A DNA stretch of 7,054 bases from an uncultured Oscillospiraceae bacterium. Its GTDB lineage: Bacteria > Bacillota > Clostridia > Oscillospirales > Oscillospiraceae. The stretch lies in contig CAADSF010000362.1 of the NCBI GenBank assembly GCA_900751035.1, forward strand, positions 1 through 7,054, given 5' to 3'. The notes under the pieces were generated by a model that searched no databases, was not told the origin of the DNA, and worked only from the letters and a program-made list of their open reading frames with translations. The number at the start of each line of letters is the position of its first letter. The first letter of the stretch is position 1. Below are positions 1 to 6,290 of this stretch, piece by piece. The translations under genes and the position numbers were made by a program.

Positions 1-561
1 CCCATCGCTGGCGTCGTGCAGAGCGAGACGGATTTTGCGACGAACGCGGCGCTGGCCGTGGAAAACGAATCCTCCGGCGACACGAGCGGCACGAGCACGA
101 ACACCGCCATGATCTACATGAGCTACAGCGCCCTGAACGCCATGACGGAGCTGCCCATCGACTGCTATGAGATCGTCCTGCCCGACCCCGTTTCGGGCTT
201 CGCGAAAAAGCTCATGACCGAGAAATTCCCCATCGGCAGCGGCGCAATCGTCCAGAATACCGGGCGCTTTTCCGCTTCCAGCCTCATTTCCGTGATCGGC
301 GCGTTCGGCAAGCGCACCATGACGACGAACGGCGTCATCTATCCCTACTGGGAAAACGCCGCCCGTATGGCCGAGAGCTACGCGGCGCTGTACCTGCTGC
401 TGGGAACGCTGCTGGCCATCATGCCAATCGTCTGCCTGACGATCGTGCTGGTGAAATTCATCACCGCCGAGGTCCGCAAGGGCTATTACAAAGCCTCCCA
501 TGCCATCGAAGACCGCGTGGAGGAAAACAAACGCAAACACTATACCGCAGGCGGCATCTGA
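1..561 (+). CDS. Membrane protein with one C-terminal membrane segment, 5' truncated; possibly a MacB/FtsX-like permease subunit
   Basis: The frame is open from the first base (P-I-A-G-V-V-Q...), so the gene starts upstream of the window; the GTG at 16 is not convincing as a start because no ribosome-binding site precedes it. About 186 residues are visible. The first ~125 residues are hydrophilic and loosely resemble the extracytoplasmic core of MacB-type ABC permeases: a stretch around IYMSYSALNAM followed by a short strand and an amphipathic helix. One strongly hydrophobic segment follows (roughly residues 128-152 of the visible part, LYLLLGTLLAIMPIV and onward), then a charged, lysine/arginine-rich tail of about 35 residues, probably cytoplasmic. 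A complete MacB/FtsX permease would have three membrane segments after the core, so this is at best a split or reduced version. Stop codon TGA at 559-561, directly followed by a terminator. Family assignment is weak; membrane location is reasonably sure. Confidence 0.6.
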   Translation, partial: PIAGVVQSETDFATNAALAVENESSGDTSGTSTNTAMIYMSYSALNAMTELPIDCYEIVLPDPVSGFAKKLMTEKFPIGSGAIVQNTGRFSASSLISVIGAFGKRTMTTNGVIYPYWENAARMAESYAALYLLLGTLLAIMPIVCLTIVLVKFITAEVRKGYYKASHAIEDRVEENKRKHYTAGGI

Positions 562-565
562 ACAC

Positions 566-602
566 AAATCGCCCGGCTCTATCCAAAGAGCCGGGCGATT
601 TT
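566..602 (+). terminator. Rho-independent terminator, possibly bidirectional
   Basis: A perfect 15-bp inverted repeat (566-580 with 587-601; core GCCCGGCTCT / AGAGCCGGGC) with a 6-base loop starts 5 bases after the membrane-protein stop codon. The right arm runs into a T run at 599-602. Its A-rich left edge gives only a weak U tract for transcripts arriving from the minus strand, so it serves mainly the plus-strand gene but may also end minus-strand transcription from the remnant on its right. Confidence 0.9.
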
Positions 603-826
603 CAAAGCCTTCCCTGCAGGGCATCTGCTATTGAACCTGTCGCCGCGTTCAGCCGGTATCCCACGCCCCAGACGCTTTGCAGGAGCCTGGGGTTGGCCGG
701 GTCGTCCTCGATTTTTTCGCGGATGCGGCCGACGTGGACGGCGACGGTGATGTTGTCGCCCATGGATTCCAGCCCCCAAATGAGCTCGTATAAATCTTCC
801 CGGCTGAATACCTGTCCCGGATGGCG
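602..826 (-). pseudogene. OmpR-family response regulator remnant (winged-helix DNA-binding domain only)
   Basis: Read on the minus strand from about 826, this encodes most of a Trans_reg_C winged helix: HPGQVFSREDLYELIWG, then the recognition-helix region VAVHVGRIREKIEDD and the closing hairpin WGVGYRLN, ending at TGA (602-604). The receiver domain, with its phosphorylatable aspartate, and any start codon or ribosome-binding site are missing. Immediately upstream the sequence turns into the sensor kinase remnant in another frame. It resembles but is clearly distinct from the DNA-binding domain of the intact regulator at 3586-4266 (for example VAVHVGRIREKIE here against TVDVHIRRLREKLE there), so it is not a recent copy of it. 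It is best read as the 3' end of a lost regulator gene. Confidence 0.85.
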
Positions 827-1212
827 GTCAGCGGGCTTTTGAGATCGTGCGACATCCCCGCAATCAGCTCCTGCTTTTGCTGCTGCTGCCGGCTCTGCGC
901 CTCCAAAGACGCCTTCAGCCGCGCGGCCATTTCGTCCACAGCCTCGCACGCGGGCTGAAATTCGTCCTGCGTCTGGTACGCAATGGGGGAATCAAGATTC
1001 CCGTCCTGAATCCGTTTTACGCCGGAGACGAGCGCGTCCAGCGGCTCCTGAATGTGCCGGAACAGGTGCTTTGTCAGATAGAGATTTGTGAACCCGACCG
1101 CCGCGAGAAGCGCCAGAAGCACAGTCCCGCCGTAAATCGCGGCGAGGAGCTTCGCGCTATTTTGAAACAGATTTGAAACAAATGCGTTTTTTATGTGCGC
1201 AGACGAAAACAA
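817..1212 (-). pseudogene. Sensor histidine kinase remnant (membrane segment, HAMP and H-box only)
   Basis: On the minus strand this frame encodes one membrane segment (about residues 22-46, IYGGTVLLALLAAVGF), a HAMP-like linker with the typical DEF motif, a Q-rich coiled stretch, and the phospho-acceptor H-box GMSHDLKSPLTAIR, with the histidine encoded at 847-849. After the arginine at 817-819 kinase similarity stops: the rest of the dimerisation helix and the whole ATP-binding domain (N, G1, G2 boxes) are absent. The frame then runs on to 649 as meaningless sequence, while the neighbouring frame carries regulator sequence. At the 5' side the only possible start is a TTG lying inside the terminator at 1204-1236, with no ribosome-binding site, and the usual first membrane helix and sensor domain are missing. 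Both ends are therefore broken and the gene cannot yield a working kinase. Confidence 0.85.
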
Positions 1213-1236
1213 CGGCTCCCCTGGCGGGGAAGCCGT
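1204..1236 (-). terminator. Rho-independent terminator of the comEA-regulator-kinase-GerMN operon
   Basis: On the minus strand, ACGGCTTCCCC (1236-1226) pairs with GGGGAGCCGT (1221-1212) around a 4-base loop with one bulged base, followed by the U-rich tail TGTTTTCG. It lies 31 bases after the stop of the GerMN lipoprotein. A smaller hairpin (CCGCG / CGCGG at 1247-1261) sits between the stop codon and the terminator. Confidence 0.85.
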
Positions 1237-1267
1237 CTGGACACTGCCGCGTCAGGCGCGGTGCAGA

Positions 1268-2155
1268 TCACTCCGCGTACCAATCCGCCTGCGGGGTGAT
1301 GGGCTGGGAAATATCGTAATAGGTCAGGCCGGTTTCGCCGATGACGGACAGCTGCACGGCAGTGATGCCGCCCAGCGCACAGAGCGTGGCGGCGATGGAG
1401 CGCACGGCGTTCGCCGCCCGCTGCGCGGAGACGTCGCAGCTCATGAAATCCTCGGACAGGACCACGCTGGCTGAGCCGTTTGTGACGGAAAGGTCGAGCA
1501 CCTGCGTCCGGTAGGGGATAGGACGGGACAGGTTTGCGGGAACCCCACGGCCCACAAGCGCCTGCAGCGCAAGCAGCGGAAGCTGCTCCGGGTCGGCGGT
1601 GCGGACGATGGCCTCACGCGCGGCAAGCAGGCCGTTTTTGCCCGGGTAATACAGGCGCACGGCGTATTCCGGCTGGTCGGCGGACGCGTCATACAGCAAA
1701 AACTGGTCCGCTGTATAGGTGGCCTCCGTCTGCCGCTGCGTGCGCATGAGGCGCACGCGCTCCACGCCGTCCAGCTGCGTCATCGTGAGCGTCAGACAGG
1801 CCGCCGCCAGCGACGCCGGGAGGCCGTCCGGCGCGGTTTCGTCCAGAAGAAGCGTCAGCGTACCATCCTCGCAGGAGGCAAAGGTGCAGCTGCTGCTGAG
1901 CCCGTCCGGGAGCGAGAAGCCTTCCTCGGCGGGCGCAGTCAGATACTGCTGCAGAACAGCCGCGGGATCTTCGTCCGGCACAGACGCGGGGCGTGCGGCA
2001 AGCGCACCGATCCCGGCGTCCGTTCTATCGCCGGTGCAGTAATAGAACTGGAGCTGCGGGGTGCTCTCGCTGCGGACGTGGACCGAGGCGGCGCAGCCGC
2101 ACAGAAGACACGCTGCCAGCAGCAGAAGCGGCAGCCGCGCCTGTTTCTTACGCAT
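1268..2155 (-). CDS. GerMN-domain lipoprotein
   Basis: This encodes a 295-residue exported protein. The ATG at 2155 is chosen because GAGGAGGG lies a proper distance upstream, inside the end of the kinase gene, and because it places a signal peptide right at the N-terminus: MRKK, a leucine-rich core, then LLCGC with the probable lipidated cysteine at residue 21 (an LAAC at 13-16 also fits a lipobox). The frame is open further upstream but that part is kinase sequence in another frame. The region at about 165-274 is a good match to the GerMN domain: VRLYYPGKNG, then LLALQALVGRGVP, IPYRTQVLDLSVTNGSASVVLSEDF, and a final AVQLSVIGE. A more divergent GerMN-like half (about 35-137, starting LQFYYCTG) suggests a tandem pair, as in Bacillus GerM. 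The start overlaps the kinase stop by 8 bases, implying translational coupling. GerMN proteins sit at the cell surface in spore germination or, as LpqB in actinobacteria, beside the MtrAB two-component system. The role here is inferred. Confidence 0.88.
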   Translation of the reverse strand: MRKKQARLPLLLLAACLLCGCAASVHVRSESTPQLQFYYCTGDRTDAGIGALAARPASVPDEDPAAVLQQYLTAPAEEGFSLPDGLSSSCTFASCEDGTLTLLLDETAPDGLPASLAAACLTLTMTQLDGVERVRLMRTQRQTEATYTADQFLLYDASADQPEYAVRLYYPGKNGLLAAREAIVRTADPEQLPLLALQALVGRGVPANLSRPIPYRTQVLDLSVTNGSASVVLSEDFMSCDVSAQRAANAVRSIAATLCALGGITAVQLSVIGETGLTYYDISQPITPQADWYAE

Positions 2156-3569
2156 CCGGGTCGCCCTCCTCTCCGGAACCGAAGCTTGGGAACGTGACGG
2201 TAAAGCACGAGCCCTCGCCGACTGTGGAACGGACTGTGATCGTGCCAAAGTTCCGGCCTACCATCTCATGCACGATGGAAAGGCCGAGACCTGCGCCGCC
2301 GGCCTGACGGCTGCGGGCCTTGTCGACGCGGTAGAAGCGGTTGAAAATGGACTCCAGCGCGTTTTCGGGGATACCGCTGCCGGTGTCCTCCACGTCAATG
2401 ACGACGGTATCATCCTCATGCCGCACCCGGACATGGACGCTGCCGCTCTCCCGGTTATATTTGATGCCGTTTTCCACGAGATTAAACAAAATCTGATACG
2501 CGTCGTCTTCAAAGGACAAAATCGTGCAGCCCTTTTCCACGCTTGCCGTCAGCTTGACCGATTGCCGGTCGGCCAGCGGCACGAGCATACGGAACACGCG
2601 CGAGAGCGTCTGCCCGACGTCGACGACCTCGTGCTCGCCGCCCTCCGTCTCGTCAGCTGAGGCCCGGCTGAGCGTGAGCAGCTTCTGCGCCATGCGTGTC
2701 AGCCGGTCGGACTCCGCGCCGATGTCGGCGACGAATTCCCGCATGGTGTCCGCGTCCATCTCGTTTTGCAGGATGGAGTCGGACAGCAGCTTGATGGATG
2801 CCAGCGGCGTCTTGAGCTCGTGCGAGGCGTCGGAGACGAACTGCCGCTCGGTGATCTCCGTCTGCTGCAGCTTGTCGGTGAGCTTGTTGAACTCCGCCGC
2901 CAGCGTCGCGTACTCGTCCGAGCCGCGCATTTGAATTTTGTGGCTGTATTCGCCCTCGCGCACGAGGCGCATGGAGGTCATGATCCGCCGCATACGGCTC
3001 GAACCGGTCACGGTAAACACGACCGCGCATAAAAAGATGATCCCGATCAGCACCAGCGAGCCGCGGAAGATTGTGCGCTCCAGACTTGCGATGATGCCGC
3101 CCTGCGAGGCGTCGTATTCCATCAGATATACGCACCCCACGACCGTATCATGCAGCAGAACCGGCGACGCGGCATAGCTTTTGAGCGTTTTGTTTTCGTA
3201 GACGCAGTGAAAGACGTCGCTGCCGCCCAGCGCCTGCACGATCGGTGCAAGCAGGACGAATTTGCCCTCTGCGTTCTGGCCGGGGACGGAATCGTAGAGC
3301 GCACGGCCTGACGCGTCCGTCACGATCAGGCGCGTGACGTTCATATCGCCGATGACGGCGATGATCTGCTCCGCCGTCTCCTGCGTCAGCGCGTCCACGC
3401 CGGAGAACGAGGACGTGACGACCTTCAGCTTGTCCTGCGCGGACGAGCATTTTGCCTTGAACATCAGATCGCGCGAGGCGGAGGCGGAATAAATATTCAG
3501 AAACACAAGCACGAAGACCGTAACGGCCATATACGCCAGCGCGTTGCGGATCTGCGAGCTTGACGGCAT
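2148..3569 (-). CDS. Membrane sensor histidine kinase (HAMP-HisKA-HATPase)
   Basis: This is a 473-residue kinase from the ATG at 3569. Order of parts: membrane segment at about 10-28; extracytoplasmic sensor at about 30-166 containing a PAS/Cache-like strand pattern (RLIVTDASGRALYDS); second membrane segment at about 171-190; HAMP at about 192-238; HisKA with the H-box FVSDASHELKTPLASIK, phospho-acceptor histidine 250; then the HATPase domain with N box (NLVENGIKYN, Asn 367), G1 (DTGSGIP, from Asp 395) and G2 (GGAGLGLSI, 424-432). All catalytic motifs look intact. It should phosphorylate the regulator encoded just upstream. The ATG lies 16 bases after the regulator stop with no clear ribosome-binding site, suggesting reinitiation or coupling. 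An in-frame TTG at 3608, inside the regulator gene, has GGAG directly against it, too close to be a good start. The signal sensed cannot be told from sequence. Confidence 0.93.
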   Translation of the reverse strand: MPSSSQIRNALAYMAVTVFVLVFLNIYSASASRDLMFKAKCSSAQDKLKVVTSSFSGVDALTQETAEQIIAVIGDMNVTRLIVTDASGRALYDSVPGQNAEGKFVLLAPIVQALGGSDVFHCVYENKTLKSYAASPVLLHDTVVGCVYLMEYDASQGGIIASLERTIFRGSLVLIGIIFLCAVVFTVTGSSRMRRIMTSMRLVREGEYSHKIQMRGSDEYATLAAEFNKLTDKLQQTEITERQFVSDASHELKTPLASIKLLSDSILQNEMDADTMREFVADIGAESDRLTRMAQKLLTLSRASADETEGGEHEVVDVGQTLSRVFRMLVPLADRQSVKLTASVEKGCTILSFEDDAYQILFNLVENGIKYNRESGSVHVRVRHEDDTVVIDVEDTGSGIPENALESIFNRFYRVDKARSRQAGGAGLGLSIVHEMVGRNFGTITVRSTVGEGSCFTVTFPSFGSGEEGDPDA

Positions 3570-3585
3570 GAGCCGTCTGCGCCGT

Positions 3586-4266
3586 TCAGTACTTGAAATA
3601 GTAGCCAACTCCCCACTTGGTCAGAATATGCTTCGGCTGGGCAGGATTCTTTTCGAGCTTCTCGCGCAGCCGCCGGATATGCACGTCCACCGTGCGAATC
3701 TCGCTGCTGACGTCGTAGCCCCAGATTGCGTCGAGCAGCGTTTCGCGCGAATACACGCGGTTGGGGTTGCGCATCAGAAGTTCCATGAGGTCAAATTCCT
3801 TCGCCGTCAAATCGACCGGCACATCCTCGCGGAACGCGCTGCGGCTGTCTCGGTCGAGCGTGATGTGCCCGCAGACGAGCGTCTGCTCCGGCGTCTGCTT
3901 TTTCGCCGTCCCGGCCCGGCGCAGAAGCGCCCGGATACGCGCCTTGAGCTCAAGAATGTTGAACGGCTTTGTGAGATAGTCGTCCGCGCCGTGCTCAAAG
4001 CCCAGCAGCTTGTCCATATCCTCGGACTTGGCGGTCAGCATGATAATGGGGACCTGCGAAAACTCCCGGATCTTTGTGCAGGCCTCCAGCCCGTCGAGCC
4101 GGGGCATCATCAGATCGAGCACGATCAGATCCGGCGTTTCGCTTGCCGCCAGTTCCACGGCCTCCATGCCGTCGCAGCCGGTCACGACCTCATAGCCGTC
4201 GTTTTCCAGATTGAATTTAATGCCCTTGACGAGCAGCTTTTCGTCATCCACGACTAGAATTTTCAT
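3586..4266 (-). CDS. OmpR/PhoB-family response regulator
   Basis: This is a 226-residue DNA-binding regulator. The receiver domain (about 1-117) has the acidic pair D7-D8 (VVDDEK), phospho-acceptor D51 (VLDLMMP), T78 (MLTAK) and K100 (LTKPF). The C-terminal winged helix (about 129-226) has the alpha-loop and the recognition helix TVDVHIRRLREKLE, closing with WGVGYYFKY. The closest overall style is the WalR/PhoP/MtrA group. The ATG at 4266 is favoured because GGAGG lies 7 bases upstream and the protein starts in the canonical MKILVVDDE; the open frame upstream of it is comEA in another frame. Its ATGA start shares 4 bases with the comEA stop, so the two genes are translationally coupled. It is paired with the kinase directly downstream. 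Target promoters are unknown; the divergent promoter region at 4679-4746 is an obvious candidate for autoregulation, but I see no clear direct-repeat operator there. Confidence 0.95.
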   Translation of the reverse strand: MKILVVDDEKLLVKGIKFNLENDGYEVVTGCDGMEAVELAASETPDLIVLDLMMPRLDGLEACTKIREFSQVPIIMLTAKSEDMDKLLGFEHGADDYLTKPFNILELKARIRALLRRAGTAKKQTPEQTLVCGHITLDRDSRSAFREDVPVDLTAKEFDLMELLMRNPNRVYSRETLLDAIWGYDVSSEIRTVDVHIRRLREKLEKNPAQPKHILTKWGVGYYFKY

Positions 4267-4664
4267 TCGATTTCCTCCACATAGACATACGGCCGCAGCC
4301 TCTCCAGCAGTCCCTCGCCAATGCCCTCGACGTCCAGCAGCTGTTCGACCGTGACAAACTTCCCATACGTATCCCGGTACGCGAGAATGCGCTCCGCCGT
4401 CTTTTCTCCCACGCCCGGAAGGGCCAGAAGCGCTTCCAGTGTCGCCGTGTTCAGGCAGACGCGGCCGCTTTTTCCGGCGGCGGAGGCCGCCGTTTCCTGA
4501 ACTCTGCTGATCCATTCATCCTGCACCGTGCTGCCGGGCGCAGTACGCTGCGCTTCAAGCACCGGCCCGCGCACCGTCGCGCGGCCAAGAAAGAACGCGC
4601 AGGCGAACAGAATAACCGCCGCGCTCCACAGCACCAGCGCCGAATCGACACGCTTTTTCCGCAT
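4263..4664 (-). CDS. comEA: ComEA-type competence DNA-binding protein (short form)
   Basis: This is a 133-residue protein with one N-terminal membrane anchor (about 8-27, ALVLWSAAVILFACAFFLG) and a C-terminal helix-hairpin-helix pair (about 69-130): LNTATLEALLALPGVGEKTAERILAYR, then a second hairpin around LLDVEGIGEGLLERL. In ComEA this domain binds double-stranded DNA outside the membrane and hands it to the ComEC channel during transformation. The SLBB domain found in many Bacillota ComEA proteins is absent; only a short linker joins anchor and HhH. The ATG at 4664 is chosen because GGAGG (4672-4676) lies 7 bases upstream; an ATG at 4685 in frame has a poorer site. comEC does not follow; instead the stop codon overlaps the response regulator start. 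A generic membrane-anchored HhH protein with another DNA role is the alternative. Confidence 0.87.
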   Translation of the reverse strand: MRKKRVDSALVLWSAAVILFACAFFLGRATVRGPVLEAQRTAPGSTVQDEWISRVQETAASAAGKSGRVCLNTATLEALLALPGVGEKTAERILAYRDTYGKFVTVEQLLDVEGIGEGLLERLRPYVYVEEIE

Positions 4665-4678
4665 ACAGCTGCCTCCAT

Positions 4679-4708
4679 TTGACATACCGGGCCATCCTGT
4701 TATATAAT
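4679..4708 (+). promoter_or_regulatory. Sigma-A promoter of the carboxypeptidase-uracil glycosylase operon
   Basis: A perfect -35 TTGACA (4679-4684) and a perfect -10 TATAAT (4703-4708) are separated by 18 bases on the plus strand. Expected start is near 4715, giving a leader of about 60 bases to the ATG at 4775. The -35 lies 2 bases beyond the comEA ribosome-binding site, inside the comEA leader. Confidence 0.8.
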
Positions 4709-4717
4709 ATGTAAAAT

Positions 4718-4746
4718 AGTATACCATATTTTTTTGTTTCTGTACA
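4718..4746 (-). promoter_or_regulatory. Probable sigma-A promoter of the comEA operon
   Basis: On the minus strand a -35 candidate TGTACA (4741-4746) is separated by 17 bases from the -10 TATACT (4718-4723), which matches consensus at 5 of 6 positions. Transcription would start near 4711, leaving a leader of about 47 bases before the comEA ATG. The -35 is only a fair match, and TTGTAC at 18 bases is an alternative reading. Confidence 0.6.
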
Positions 4747-4774
4747 ATCCGAACAGAATAAAATGGAGATAAAA

Positions 4775-6274
4775 ATGAAAAAAACGAAGGTTCTTTCCCT
4801 GCTGCTTGCCGTGCTCCTGCTTCTTTCCTCGCTGGCGCTGCCGCTTCTCGCGGTGGACGCTGAGACGGCGAAGGATCCGGAGCAGACGCAGACCGACGGC
4901 GCGGACGCTTCCTCTGAAGACGACAGCGTTCCGGAGGACCGGCTGCTTTCCTCGCGGACAAGCTTCTCTGTCGCGGCCAAGGCCGCGCTTCTCATCGACC
5001 TCAACACGGGCCGCACCGTCTATGAACAGGACGCGGACGAGCGCGTGTATCCTGCCAGCCTGACCAAGATCATGACCTGTCTGCTGGCGCTGGAAAACGG
5101 CAATCTGTCCGATGTTGTGACCGTTTCGCCCTCCGCCCTCGACGACCTGGACGCCGATTCGAGCGTCGCGGGGCTGCAGGTCGGCGAGCAGATGACGCTG
5201 GAAAATCTGCTGTACTGCATGATGGTCGTCTCCGGCAACGACGCGTGCAACGTCATTGCCGAGCATATTGCCGGTTCTGTGGCGGATTTTGTCCGCATGA
5301 TGAACCAGCGCGCCTATGAGCTCGGCTGTCTCAACACGCATTTCAGCAACCCCCACGGCCTGCACGACGAGAGCCACTACACCACTGCACGTGATCTGTC
5401 CATCATCACGCAGGCCGCGCTCAAGAGCGAGAATTTCCGCCAGATCGTCGACACCTATGAGTATCAGCTGCCCGACGACAATATGCGGCAGAACATCCCC
5501 AAGCTCAAGACGACCAATATGCTGATCTACCGCTCCCTGTCCAATACGCTCTATTATTCGCGTGCGCACGGCATCAAGACCGGCTACACCAGTCAGGCGG
5601 GCCGCTGCGTCATTTCCGAGGCGACGGGCGACGGGCTTGATCTGCTGGGCATCGTCTGCGGCGCGGCTACAACGGTGCTTGACAGCGGCGATCTGCTTAT
5701 GGAGAACTTTACGGAGTGTGCGCGGCTGTTCGACTACGGCTTTGACAATTATTCATATCTGCCGATTATGTCTCCATTGTATCCGGTCGATCAGGTGAAG
5801 ATCAACAACTCCGCCGGTGCGGAGGCGGTCGCCGTTGCGCCGGCGGACGAGATCAAGGTCCTGCTGCCAAACGACTATGACCCTGACCAGCTGGTCACGG
5901 ATATCCAGCTCAACAGCGAAAGCGTCGATGCGCCTGTCCGTGAGGGCGATGTGCTCGGCTCGGCTACGGTCAGCTATGCCGGGGAAATCCTCGGCCAGAC
6001 GAAGCTGCTCGCCATCACCGATGTGGCACGCTCGGAATTCTCCTCCGCCGCTGCCGGAACAGGGGCGTATATCCAGAAAAACTGGTGGAAATGGGTTGTG
6101 ATTGCGATTTTTGCCGCCATCGGCGTGATTCTGGTGCTGATTGCGCTGTACCAGCTGCGCAAGCGCCGCTGCCGCCGCAAGCGCATGGAGCAGCGCCGCC
6201 GCGCATTGGAGAACCAGCGCCGCCGCTTCCGCGAGGGCTACGACCTGCCGGTTGACGAGCTGGAACAACGGTAA
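4775..6274 (+). CDS. D-alanyl-D-alanine carboxypeptidase (DacF/PBP5-type, peptidase S11)
   Basis: This is a 499-residue penicillin-binding protein that trims the terminal D-Ala from peptidoglycan stem peptides outside the membrane. ATG 4775 is preferred over the in-frame ATG at 4763 because GGAG (4766-4769) is 5-6 bases upstream of it and the protein then begins MKKTKVLS as a signal peptide (hydrophobic to about residue 25). An acidic linker (about 28-56) precedes the catalytic domain: SLTK with nucleophile Ser 95 and Lys 98, SGN at 153-155, and KTG at 268-270 (HGIKTGYT). A PBP5 C-terminal beta domain follows at about 330-420. The end is unusual: a true membrane segment (about 440-461, WVVIAIFAAIGVILVLIALY) and then an arginine-rich tail of about 38 residues, probably cytoplasmic, instead of the amphipathic helix of PBP5. 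It is transcribed with the glycosylase gene 16 bases downstream. Confidence 0.95.
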   Translation: MKKTKVLSLLLAVLLLLSSLALPLLAVDAETAKDPEQTQTDGADASSEDDSVPEDRLLSSRTSFSVAAKAALLIDLNTGRTVYEQDADERVYPASLTKIMTCLLALENGNLSDVVTVSPSALDDLDADSSVAGLQVGEQMTLENLLYCMMVVSGNDACNVIAEHIAGSVADFVRMMNQRAYELGCLNTHFSNPHGLHDESHYTTARDLSIITQAALKSENFRQIVDTYEYQLPDDNMRQNIPKLKTTNMLIYRSLSNTLYYSRAHGIKTGYTSQAGRCVISEATGDGLDLLGIVCGAATTVLDSGDLLMENFTECARLFDYGFDNYSYLPIMSPLYPVDQVKINNSAGAEAVAVAPADEIKVLLPNDYDPDQLVTDIQLNSESVDAPVREGDVLGSATVSYAGEILGQTKLLAITDVARSEFSSAAAGTGAYIQKNWWKWVVIAIFAAIGVILVLIALYQLRKRRCRRKRMEQRRRALENQRRRFREGYDLPVDELEQR

Positions 6275-6290
6275 AGGAGGGCGCTTCAAT

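Noticed and set aside
649..1212. A single kinase-regulator fusion protein made by programmed -1 frameshifting
   Set aside because: The shift direction would fit, but the crossover bases (ATC-CGG-GAC-AGG) contain no slippery heptamer, there is no start site, and the kinase core and receiver domain are both missing, so a pseudogene explains it better.
3544..4257. A long plus-strand open frame of 237 codons opposite the response regulator
   Set aside because: It is the antisense of a gene with complete receiver and winged-helix motifs, has no ribosome-binding site, and its product shows no recognisable domain. In GC-rich sequence such frames are expected.
4743..4748. TACAAT as a -10 element for the carboxypeptidase gene
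   Set aside because: No -35 sequence is found 16-18 bases upstream, whereas a perfect TTGACA-18-TATAAT promoter lies at 4679-4708.
4700..5569. A minus-strand open frame of 289 codons opposite the carboxypeptidase
   Set aside because: Its composition (many V, R, H, Q, G) is typical of antisense reading of a GC-rich gene, it runs through the promoter region, and the plus strand has all catalytic motifs of peptidase S11.
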